From the NCBI RefSeq assembly GCF_022869165.1, contig NZ_CP094929.1:1-64000 (forward strand): a DNA stretch of 64,000 nucleotides, read 5' to 3'. Source of the DNA: Sphaerochaeta associata (GTDB lineage: Bacteria; Spirochaetota; Spirochaetia; Sphaerochaetales; Sphaerochaetaceae). This document shows positions 35,141 to 42,951 of the stretch, one piece after another (the stretch's first letter is position 1; every line of letters begins with the position of its first letter). Position numbers and translations under genes: made by a program. The notes under the pieces are model-generated. The model did not search any database. It was not told the origin of the DNA and worked only from the letters and a program-made list of their open reading frames with translations.

Positions 35141-35671
35141 TTAGACTAGTGTATTTGTTACTGGTAGAGAAGAATATGCGTCTGTAAGCATTTTTTCTGC
35201 GAGATCGATGACCAGCGGCAGGGAAATTTCCTCGTCAGGTGTAAACCGTTCCAGCACAAAGGAGGCAACCGAGCCGTGCTGCGGTCTGCCGATACCTATC
35301 CTCAACCTGAAAAATTGATCGCTTTGAATATGGGCCCTGATGGACTTCAGCCCGTTGTGACCTCCCAGTCCTCCGCCTTTCTGCAGTCGTAGTGTTCCGA
35401 ACGGCAGTTCCAAATCGTCGTGTACGACTAGAATCTCATCGATGGCGTATCCGTAGAAATCCATGCAGGCACGAACCGACCTTCCGCTCTCATTCATGTA
35501 GGTGGAGGGTTTGAGCAGCTTGGTTGAATTGTCCGAACTCACAAGGCCGTGGAACTTCTCACTCCATCTTGCCTGGGGATGACGATGCTCTGCAACCATC
35601 CAGCCGACATTATGTCTTGTTCTTGCATATACCTTGCCCGGGTTGCCCAGAAATACCAGAAGCTTTACCAT
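35141..35671 (-). CDS. pth: Peptidyl-tRNA hydrolase
   Basis: Pth frees tRNA from stalled peptidyl-tRNA. The 176-residue protein shows the family motifs LLVFLGNPGKVYARTRHNVGW with the catalytic His20, LLKPSTYMNESGRSV, ILVVHDDLELPFGTLRLQKGGGLGGHNGLKSI and the central Asp of that loop. Length is slightly short of the usual 185-195. The promoter -10 ends six bases before the ATG and there is no ribosome binding site. It is divergent from the PII-like gene and upstream of the GH13 gene. Confidence 0.95.
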   Translation of the reverse strand: MVKLLVFLGNPGKVYARTRHNVGWMVAEHRHPQARWSEKFHGLVSSDNSTKLLKPSTYMNESGRSVRACMDFYGYAIDEILVVHDDLELPFGTLRLQKGGGLGGHNGLKSIRAHIQSDQFFRLRIGIGRPQHGSVASFVLERFTPDEEISLPLVIDLAEKMLTDAYSSLPVTNTLV

Positions 35672-35677
35672 ACGCGT

Positions 35678-35706
35678 ATCATACGGGCAATACGGGAGGC
35701 ATGCAA
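35678..35706 (-). promoter_or_regulatory. Leaderless promoter of pth
   Basis: On the minus strand TTGCAT (35701-35706), 17 bases, TATGAT (35678-35683), then ACGCGT and the ATG at 35671. A start of transcription at the A of the ATG is expected. Confidence 0.75.
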
Positions 35707-35708
35707 CG

Positions 35709-36041
35709 ATGTACGTGATGGTTTTCTATGTTCCCCAGTCGCATCTGGAGGAAGTGAAAGAGGCGGTCTTCAGTGCAGGGGCCGGTATCATGGGCGGGTA
35801 CGATCGATGTTGCTTCCAAACCTTGGGAACCGGACAGTTTCGGCCCCTTGCAGGCAGTTCTCCTTTTCTCGGGCAGGTTGGAACGCTTGAACAAGTACCG
35901 GAGTGGCGTTTAGAATTGGTCGTTGATGAAGAGCATGCCGCCCAGGCAGTCCAAGCCCTTTTGGACACCCATCCCTATGAGGTCCCTGCCTATCATTTGA
36001 TCCCGGTCTTGACCCTTGAGGGGGTCGAGTTCAGCGAATAG
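35709..36041 (+). CDS. NIF3/YqfO PII-like domain protein
   Basis: The 110-residue protein matches the stand-alone PII-like insert domain of NIF3/YqfO proteins: MYVMVFYVPQSHLEEVKEAVFSAGAG, then a GxGxFRPL-like TGQFRPLAGSSPF and a final HPYEVPAYHLIPV. The start at 35709 follows GGGAGG at nine bases. It is just upstream of the homocysteine-forming gene pair and probably in the same transcript. Its function is unknown; a regulatory or metal-related role is possible. Confidence 0.8.
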   Translation: MYVMVFYVPQSHLEEVKEAVFSAGAGIMGGYDRCCFQTLGTGQFRPLAGSSPFLGQVGTLEQVPEWRLELVVDEEHAAQAVQALLDTHPYEVPAYHLIPVLTLEGVEFSE

Positions 36042-36051
36042 AGGAGCTTCT

Positions 36052-37212
36052 ATGGCAAAAACGATTGCCCAGATCAACGAGAAGATCAAGGCAGGAAAGG
36101 CGGTGGTGGTCACTGCCGAGGCCTTCAGTGCTATGGCGAAGGAGAAAAGCCTCGCCGAGCTGGCCCAGGAAGTGGATGTGGTAACCACAGCTACCTTCGG
36201 ACCGATGTGCTCCTCCGGGGCGATCATCAACTTCGGCCACTGGTCGCCGGGAATCAGAATGGAGGAAATTTCCCTCAACGGGGTAAGCGCTTATGAAGGG
36301 CTTGCCGCTGTCGACACCTACATCGGGGCGACCAGTGAATCGAAATTCGATCCCGCCTATGGCGGGGCGAACGTAATCGAGGACCTTATCCGCGGCAAGG
36401 ATGTGCGCCTGCATGCCAGGGGCAAGGGCACCGATTGCTATCCTACCAAGGAGGTCGATACCTGGATCAACAAAGAGACGGTCAATGAGTTCTACCTTTT
36501 CAATCCCCGTAATGCCTACCAGAACTATGCAGCGGCGACAAACAGCACCAATCGCATACGATACACCTATATGGGAAGCCTTCTTCCCCGCTTCAGCAAT
36601 ATCACGTATTCGACCAGCGGTGAGCTTAGTCCCTTGCTCAATGATCCATTTTTGAGGACCATAGGAATCGGCACCCGAATTTTTCTCGGCGGCAGCGAAG
36701 GGTATGTGGTATGGAACGGGACCCAGTTCAATACCAGGCGCGAGCGCAATGAATATGGGATCCCCAAGCTCCCCGGGGCCACCTTGGCCGTAATCGGTGA
36801 TGCAAAACGAATGTCCTCCGATTATATCCGTTCAGCCTACTATGAGAAATACGGCGTATCGCTCTTTGTCGGTATCGGGATTCCCATTCCGGTTCTTGAT
36901 GAGAGGATGGCCAAGCATCTGAGCATCTCCAATGAACAGATTGAGACCACCATACTCGACTACGGGCAGGAACATCACCCGGCGGTGGGAACCACCTCCT
37001 ACGCCAAGCTTGCCAGCGGAAGCGTAACGCTGCCTGACGGCAAGGTGGTGAAAACCGCTCCGCTCTCCTCGCTTGCAAAAGCCAGGGAGATTGCCGAACT
37101 CTTAGGTCAATGGATTCGTGAAAAGCGATTTTTTCTTACCGAGCCTGTACAAATGCTTCCCAAAGACAGTTTTGTCAAACCCTTGGTTCCCCGTGAAGGA
37201 GGTGAGCAATGA
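36052..37212 (+). CDS. COG1900/DUF39 homocysteine-forming protein
   Basis: The 386-residue protein belongs to the DUF39/COG1900 family. In methanogens this family, with a NIL-ferredoxin partner, converts aspartate semialdehyde and sulfide to homocysteine. Two conserved Cys are visible, Cys53 in FGPMCSSGAII and Cys129 in GKGTDCYPTKE, matching in position the two Cys reported as essential in the methanogen protein. AGGAG precedes the ATG and the 3' end overlaps the ferredoxin gene by four bases. metH follows, which supports a methionine role. Confidence 0.86.
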   Translation: MAKTIAQINEKIKAGKAVVVTAEAFSAMAKEKSLAELAQEVDVVTTATFGPMCSSGAIINFGHWSPGIRMEEISLNGVSAYEGLAAVDTYIGATSESKFDPAYGGANVIEDLIRGKDVRLHARGKGTDCYPTKEVDTWINKETVNEFYLFNPRNAYQNYAAATNSTNRIRYTYMGSLLPRFSNITYSTSGELSPLLNDPFLRTIGIGTRIFLGGSEGYVVWNGTQFNTRRERNEYGIPKLPGATLAVIGDAKRMSSDYIRSAYYEKYGVSLFVGIGIPIPVLDERMAKHLSISNEQIETTILDYGQEHHPAVGTTSYAKLASGSVTLPDGKVVKTAPLSSLAKAREIAELLGQWIREKRFFLTEPVQMLPKDSFVKPLVPREGGEQ

Positions 37213-37622
37213 AACGTCGCTACGCCCTTCGCTTCTCTCCCACCCTGGTGGAGCAGCCGATCGTCAGCAAACTCGCCCGCTCCTACGATGTCGACATCAA
37301 CATCCTTAATGCCGATGTAGCCAGCGGTCGGGGAGGCAAGCTCATCGTTGAGCTCTGCGGAACCGAACAGAATCTTGATGCCAGTGTGGTGTATCTCTCA
37401 GAGATGGGTGTCATTGTCTCGGAAATGGTCAAGGAGCTGCTCTTCCGGGAGGATGGGTGCATCCACTGCGGTGCCTGTACCGCTGTCTGCTCCCCCAGGG
37501 CACTGCGGTTGAACGCCGAGGCAAAGCTGGTCTTTGATGTTTCCCTTTGTGTGGTATGCGGACTGTGCACCCAAGCCTGTCCTCTGCGACTCTTCGAGGT
37601 TTCCCATGAGCGGGAAGCGTGA
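37209..37622 (+). CDS. NIL-domain ferredoxin, homocysteine synthesis partner
   Basis: The 137-residue protein has an N-terminal NIL domain (about 1-75) and two 4Fe-4S motifs: Cys84, 87, 90, 94 (CIHCGACTAVC) and Cys114, 117, 120, 124 (CVVCGLCTQAC). This is the known partner of the COG1900 protein in the sulfide-dependent homocysteine route. GGAGGTGAG precedes the ATG, which lies inside the end of the previous gene. Electron transfer or sulfur handling is the expected role. Confidence 0.88.
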   Translation: MKRRYALRFSPTLVEQPIVSKLARSYDVDINILNADVASGRGGKLIVELCGTEQNLDASVVYLSEMGVIVSEMVKELLFREDGCIHCGACTAVCSPRALRLNAEAKLVFDVSLCVVCGLCTQACPLRLFEVSHEREA

Positions 37623-37737
37623 GACCAGACCCCGATGCCTGCTTGAACCTTGATGTCCCCTTACCAAGGGATGCACTATAGATATATGTAAGAGTTAGGG
37701 TTCGAGAACATCGATGCCGTTGGAGGTGCATACTGCA

Positions 37738-40700
37738 ATGAATAGAACGGAGTACCTGAAGAGCCTGCTTTCCCAGCGCATCGTATTGCTTGACGGGGCG
37801 ATGGGGACCATGATCCAAAGTCAGGGATTGGGCATCGATGATTACACGCTCGACGGCTTGGCCGCCTTTGGATGCAATGAGGTGCTCAACCTCACCCGTG
37901 GCGAGGTGATATTCTCAATCCATCGGCAATACCTTGAGGCAGGGGCCGATATCATCGAGACCAATACCTTTTGTGCCAATGCCTTTAATCTGGCGGAGTA
38001 TGGTCTGCAGGACCAGGTTCAGACCATCAACCAGGCAGCTTGTGAAATTGCACGCGAAGCCGCTGCCGATTTTGAGGCGGTCAATGCAGGCTACGTATTT
38101 GTTGCAGGCGTCATCGGACCAACCAATCGTTCCCTCTCTTTCTCTCCCAAGATGGAGGACCCCGCCTATCGGCAGAGTGATTTCTCCGATTTCCATGCCA
38201 TGTACCTCCAGCAGGCGCGTGTGCTCGTCCAAGGAGGCGTCGATCTGATTCTGATCGAAACCGTCTTCGATACGCTCGCGGCCAAGAGTGCCATCCTCGC
38301 ATGCATCGATGCCATGGGTGAGGAGGGAAGGACCATTCCCATTATGGTCAGCGTCACCTTCAGCGACCAAAGCCGGAGAACCCTCAGCGGTCAGACCCTT
38401 GATGCATTTGTAACAAGTCTTGGAGCGTTTCCCCTCTTCAGCCTGGGGCTGAACTGCTCGACCGGACCACAGGAGATGCTTCCCCTCCTGCAGGAGCTTG
38501 ATGCAATCTGCCCGTTTTACGTCTCCGCCCATCCCAATGCAGGCTTTCCCGATAAGGAGGGGCATTACACCCTTACCCCGCAGCAGATGGAAACCCAGCT
38601 TTCACCACTCTTGGAGGAAGGAAGGCTCAATATTCTTGGAGGTTGCTGTGGCACCACCCCGGCCCATATTGCCGCTCTGAAGAAAGCCTCCCTGCAGGCA
38701 GTACCCAGAAGTAAGCCTCAAGCTCCTCATGCCTTGCAGCTCAGCGGTCTCGATGCAATCACCGTCAAAGAGAACACCCTGCTGGTAATCGGGGAGCGTA
38801 CCAACGTCGCCGGTTCACGCAAATTTGCCCGTCTGATCAAAGAGGAGAAGTGGGAGGAGGCTCTTGCCGTTGCCCGTCTGCAGGTAGCCCAGGGCGCCCG
38901 GGTTTTGGATATCTGCATGGATGCCTCCATGCTTGATGCAAAAGAGAGCATGCGCTCGTTTTTACGTCATATCGCCGGCGATCCCTCGGTGAGCAAGGCG
39001 GCCTTGATGATCGACTCCTCCGATTGGTCGGTAATCGAAGAAGCCCTGGGTGAAGTGCAGGGCAGGGGAATAGTAAACTCCATCAGTCTGAAGGAAGGTG
39101 AGGAAAGCTTCGTCAGCCATGCCAAGCACATTGCCCGTTACGGGCATGCCATGGTGGTCATGCTTTTTGACGAAGAGGGGCAGGCTGCCACCTATGAGCG
39201 AAAGATGGCCATTGCCGAGCGCAGCCATGCCTTGCTCCTTTCTGCTGGTATCAGGGAGCAGGACATCATCTTTGATGCTAATGTGCTTTCCATCGCCACC
39301 GGTATTGAAGAGCATGACACCTATGCCCGTGATTTCATCCTTGCCACGCGAGAGCTGAAGCGGCGCTATCCCTTGTGCCATACAAGCGGCGGGGTCTCCA
39401 ATCTCAGTTTTTCCTTCAGGGGCAATGAGAAGGTCAGGACAGCGATGCATGCCGTGTTGCTCTCTCTTGCAGACCTGGATATGGCAATCATCAACCCTGC
39501 CTCTCTTCTGGATGCAGAGCGCTTGGACGAAAAGACGCGTACCATCATCGAGAAAGCCCTGCTTGCAGAGGATGAGGACCTGGCGCAGAACCGCGCCAAT
39601 CTGATTGCTCTTGCACTGGCGATGCAGGAGGATGAGAGTCCGCAGAGCAAAATGGCCGACCGTAAAGAACGAAGTGCAGGCGAGCGTCTGTTCGACGCCG
39701 TCCTTGCAGGAGACCACACGTATCTGGAGCAGGACCTGAAGGAACTTGAAGCGGAGAATCCTCTGACCTTGGTGGAAGGAACGCTGATGGATGGGATGAA
39801 GGAGGTAGGCCGGCTTTTTGGTCTGGGTAAGCTGTTCCTCCCTCAGGTGGTACGAAGTGCACGGACGATGAAGCTTGCTGTTGATATCCTCCAACCGCGT
39901 ATTGCAGAGTATTTAAAGCAGAATAACAATGAATCAGGTAGTCAAAAGAGGCCGGTTGCGGTGATGGCTACAGTCAAGGGTGATGTGCATGACATCGGCA
40001 AGAACATCGTCAACCTAATCCTTCGATGCAACGGCTTTGAGGTGATCGACCTTGGAGTCATGGTACCTCCCCTGACTATCTGGGAAGCCGCGGTCGCCAA
40101 TAAGGCGGACTTGGTCGGCTTAAGCGGTTTGATCACTCCATCGCTGAAAGAGATGGAGGCTGTCATTACGTTGTTTGAGCAAAAGGGCTCTTCCATTCCC
40201 ATTTTTGTGGGGGGCGCCACCACCAGTGAAATCCATACCGCAGTCAAGCTGGCGGTCCTCTACTCCGCCTCGGTGATCCAGACCAAGGATGCATCGGCAA
40301 TGGCCTTGGCTGCCAAGCAGGTGGTGGGGCCGGATAAGGAAGCCTTCAAGCGAGGTTTGAATGCTGTCTACCAGGACCTGAGACAAGCTCATCACATGCC
40401 CAAGGATGGAGCCAAGGTTCAATCGGCCTATGCAGAGTCTCTACAGAAGAGCAGTCAGAAGCAGACGGGATCCAAAGCCAGGACCTATGGGGTGTTTACC
40501 AAGACCGATTTCCATCTTGGTGATTTGGCGGCCGGCATCAATTGGCGCATGTACTGTTCTGCATGGAAAGTCCCGTTTGACAGCGAGGAGGGAAGGAACC
40601 TCATTACCGAGGCGAAGCATCTTCTTGCCGAGAGCGAGGTCATCCGCCTCTTCGAAACCGGATGCAAAATCGTCTATGGCTTGTTTCCTGCCTCCAGCGA

Positions 40701-41256
40701 CCGCTTGCAGGTGCAGGTGGGTGATGCTTCCTTCTTCTTTCTTCGTGACGAGGAAAGCGGACTCTGTCTGGCGGATTTCATCGCAGTCGATGATACGGTG
40801 GGACTGTTTGTTTCCACCTCATCGCTGAGCCTCGAGCCCTATCTGAAGCAATTGGAAGCCGAAGGAAAAACCATGCAGCTGCTCAGCCTCAAGCTGCTTG
40901 CCGACCGGCTGGCCGAAGTATTGGCCGAGCAAGCCCAAATCCAATTGAAGCGGCTGTGGGGATCTGATGAGCTCTCATTCATAAGACCGGCTCCCGGCTA
41001 CCCGTCCTGGAACGACCACAGCGAGAAACAAACGCTATTCTCCCTGCTGGCTGCGACAAAGACCATTCAAGTCCGCCTGACCGAGAGCTTTGCCATGGAT
41101 CCACCTTCATCGGTATGCGGTCTGCTCATCGGAGGGGAAAATCTTCGTTACTTTGCCTTAAAGCAGGTAAGTGAAGAGCAGAAAGCCCTGTATGCAAGGA
41201 GAAAAGGGGTGTCGATAGAGACGCTTGCCACACTGCTCAGTGGTATGGAATACTGA
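37738..41256 (+). CDS. metH: Cobalamin-dependent methionine synthase
   Basis: MetH methylates homocysteine using methyl-cobalamin and methyl-tetrahydrofolate. The 1172-residue protein has the full order: homocysteine domain (LLDGAMGTMIQ; zinc Cys in GLNCSTG and GGCCGTTPAHI), pterin domain (VIGERTNVAGSRKF), cap and B12 domains with GDVHDIGKNIV near 750, and a C-terminal reactivation domain. The ATG at 37738 follows GGAGG; an upstream in-frame ATG at 37714 is less likely. It lies between the homocysteine-forming pair and metF, giving a compact methionine pathway. Confidence 0.96.
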   Translation: MNRTEYLKSLLSQRIVLLDGAMGTMIQSQGLGIDDYTLDGLAAFGCNEVLNLTRGEVIFSIHRQYLEAGADIIETNTFCANAFNLAEYGLQDQVQTINQAACEIAREAAADFEAVNAGYVFVAGVIGPTNRSLSFSPKMEDPAYRQSDFSDFHAMYLQQARVLVQGGVDLILIETVFDTLAAKSAILACIDAMGEEGRTIPIMVSVTFSDQSRRTLSGQTLDAFVTSLGAFPLFSLGLNCSTGPQEMLPLLQELDAICPFYVSAHPNAGFPDKEGHYTLTPQQMETQLSPLLEEGRLNILGGCCGTTPAHIAALKKASLQAVPRSKPQAPHALQLSGLDAITVKENTLLVIGERTNVAGSRKFARLIKEEKWEEALAVARLQVAQGARVLDICMDASMLDAKESMRSFLRHIAGDPSVSKAALMIDSSDWSVIEEALGEVQGRGIVNSISLKEGEESFVSHAKHIARYGHAMVVMLFDEEGQAATYERKMAIAERSHALLLSAGIREQDIIFDANVLSIATGIEEHDTYARDFILATRELKRRYPLCHTSGGVSNLSFSFRGNEKVRTAMHAVLLSLADLDMAIINPASLLDAERLDEKTRTIIEKALLAEDEDLAQNRANLIALALAMQEDESPQSKMADRKERSAGERLFDAVLAGDHTYLEQDLKELEAENPLTLVEGTLMDGMKEVGRLFGLGKLFLPQVVRSARTMKLAVDILQPRIAEYLKQNNNESGSQKRPVAVMATVKGDVHDIGKNIVNLILRCNGFEVIDLGVMVPPLTIWEAAVANKADLVGLSGLITPSLKEMEAVITLFEQKGSSIPIFVGGATTSEIHTAVKLAVLYSASVIQTKDASAMALAAKQVVGPDKEAFKRGLNAVYQDLRQAHHMPKDGAKVQSAYAESLQKSSQKQTGSKARTYGVFTKTDFHLGDLAAGINWRMYCSAWKVPFDSEEGRNLITEAKHLLAESEVIRLFETGCKIVYGLFPASSDRLQVQVGDASFFFLRDEESGLCLADFIAVDDTVGLFVSTSSLSLEPYLKQLEAEGKTMQLLSLKLLADRLAEVLAEQAQIQLKRLWGSDELSFIRPAPGYPSWNDHSEKQTLFSLLAATKTIQVRLTESFAMDPPSSVCGLLIGGENLRYFALKQVSEEQKALYARRKGVSIETLATLLSGMEY

Positions 41257-41260
41257 TGCC

Positions 41261-42214
41261 ATGCAAGTAATCGATATACTCAACCAAGCGAAGCGCCCTC
41301 TTTTCACCTTCGAACTGGTACCTCCCCTCAAGGGTGGTGATGTCCAGACTCTTTTGGAGACGGTGCGTCAGCTCTCCCGCTTCGAGCCGGCGTATATCAA
41401 TGTCACCAACCATCAGCAGGAAGTTGTATACATCGAACGTCCCGACGGCCTTTTGGAACGCAGGACGGTGAGAAAAAGACCGGGGACCATCGCCCTCTCG
41501 GCCTTGATCCAATACACCTTCAATATTCCGGTAGTGGCACACCTGATCTGCGGTGGCATGGACCAAGACGAGCTGGAGGATGCCCTGGTTGAGCTGAACT
41601 TCCTGGGTATTGAAAATGTACTTGCACTTCGCGGTGATCCCCCCAACGGGGAGAAGCGGTTTGTTCCGGTCAAGGGAGGGTATGAACACTCCAGCGAGCT
41701 GGTCTCCCAGATCAGTGATTTGAACCGGGGAAAGTACCTGGACCAGGATTTGCAGAATGCCCAGAAGACCCACTTCTGCACAGGGGTTGCAGGTTATCCT
41801 GAAAAGCATGCCGAGGCTCCGAACCTGGAGCGCGATATCGAGATGCTGAAGTACAAAGTAGACTGCGGTGCCGACTACATTGTCACCCAGATGTTCTTCG
41901 ACAATGCGGTATACTACCGCTTCGTCGATGCCTGCAGAAAAGCCGGTATTACCGTTCCCATCATCCCGGGGCTCAAGCCCATCGGGAGCAAACGGGATTT
42001 GGCCACCATCCCCCAAACCTTCCATGTCGACTTTCCCTCGGAGCTGGTGGAACTGCTCTCAAAGGCCACCAAGCTCTCCGAGATTCGTGAGATCGGGGTG
42101 CATTGGTGTACGCTTCAGACCAAGGACCTGCTTGCCCATGGAGTACCGGGGGTGCATTTCTACACCCTTGGGAAGGCTGAATCGGTTGCAAGCGTGGTAC
42201 GTTCCTGCTATTAA
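41261..42214 (+). CDS. metF: 5,10-methylenetetrahydrofolate reductase
   Basis: MetF reduces methylene-THF to methyl-THF, the methyl donor for MetH. The 317-residue protein has the family start PLFTFELVPPLKGG, the LALRGDPPNGEK motif, and DYIVTQMFFDNAVYYRFVDACRKAGI. I take the start at 41261, five bases after metH; no strong ribosome binding site is seen, so coupling is likely. Its last four bases overlap the convergent nth. Confidence 0.94.
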   Translation: MQVIDILNQAKRPLFTFELVPPLKGGDVQTLLETVRQLSRFEPAYINVTNHQQEVVYIERPDGLLERRTVRKRPGTIALSALIQYTFNIPVVAHLICGGMDQDELEDALVELNFLGIENVLALRGDPPNGEKRFVPVKGGYEHSSELVSQISDLNRGKYLDQDLQNAQKTHFCTGVAGYPEKHAEAPNLERDIEMLKYKVDCGADYIVTQMFFDNAVYYRFVDACRKAGITVPIIPGLKPIGSKRDLATIPQTFHVDFPSELVELLSKATKLSEIREIGVHWCTLQTKDLLAHGVPGVHFYTLGKAESVASVVRSCY

Positions 42215-42873
42215 CGACTGCGACTCACACCGATTTTCGGACAGCGCTGCGCTTGAGGGCACTTGCTGCAGAATGGGCTGACAGGAGTGCAGATGAGCTG
42301 ACCGTAACGCACCAAAAGCTCGTTCAGCGGTATCCAGAAACGTCTGGGCATGACCTCTTGCAAGGCAAGTTCAGTCTGCTCTGGCGTTTTGGTATGTACC
42401 CAGCCAAGACGGTTTGCGATCTGATGGACATGGCAGTCCACGCAAATTGCATCGATCTGATACCCCAGATTCAACGTAAGATTCGCAGTCTTGATGCCCA
42501 CTCCCGGCAGTGCAAGCAGCTCGTGTTGGGTATCGGGAACCCTGCCCTCATACTGTTCAATCAATCGCAGTGAAATCAAGCGTATGTTTTTAGCCTTGGT
42601 TTTATAAAATCCTGCCGGATAGATGGCCTCTTGGATGGCCTGTTCGGAAAGACAGGCCATGGCATGGGGATCACCGGCCAGTGCAAAGAGGCGTTGGCTA
42701 GCTGCAAGGGTGACCTCATCCTTGGTTCTGAGCGAAATGAGGGTGGCGATCAATACCCGGAAGGGATCATGCTCCCGCTCGGCGATTATGGAGACGGAGG
42801 GCAGTATCTGTCCCTCAGCTTCAATGGCTTTTCTGAATTGTTCAAAAAGATTATCCCAATACTGTTCATTCAT
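42211..42873 (-). CDS. nth: Endonuclease III (DNA glycosylase)
   Basis: Nth removes oxidised pyrimidines and nicks the abasic site. The 220-residue protein has the helix-hairpin-helix LPGVGIKTANLTL with the catalytic Lys, the Asp in VDCHVHQIANRLG and the C-terminal iron-sulfur Cys set (CTPVSPFCSKCPQAQRC). It overlaps metF convergently by four bases. Confidence 0.93.
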   Translation of the reverse strand: MNEQYWDNLFEQFRKAIEAEGQILPSVSIIAEREHDPFRVLIATLISLRTKDEVTLAASQRLFALAGDPHAMACLSEQAIQEAIYPAGFYKTKAKNIRLISLRLIEQYEGRVPDTQHELLALPGVGIKTANLTLNLGYQIDAICVDCHVHQIANRLGWVHTKTPEQTELALQEVMPRRFWIPLNELLVRYGQLICTPVSPFCSKCPQAQRCPKIGVSRSR

Positions 42874-42916
42874 ACTCTAGGGCCTACCATGCCACAACAA
42901 AAAAAGCAACGCTCAC

Positions 42917-42945
42917 TTGACCTTTTTATGGTTACGCTCTAGCGT
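42917..42945 (+). promoter_or_regulatory. Leaderless promoter of the DAHP synthase-prephenate dehydratase gene
   Basis: TTGACC (42917-42922), 17 bases, TAGCGT (42940-42945), then ATTTTC before the ATG at 42952. The geometry is the same as at lgt, with no Shine-Dalgarno. Leader-peptide attenuation of this aromatic gene is therefore not possible. Confidence 0.72.
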
Positions 42946-42951
42946 ATTTTC

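Noticed and set aside
38962-39894. Minus-strand frame opposite metH
   Set aside because: Antisense shadow with unlikely amino-acid composition.
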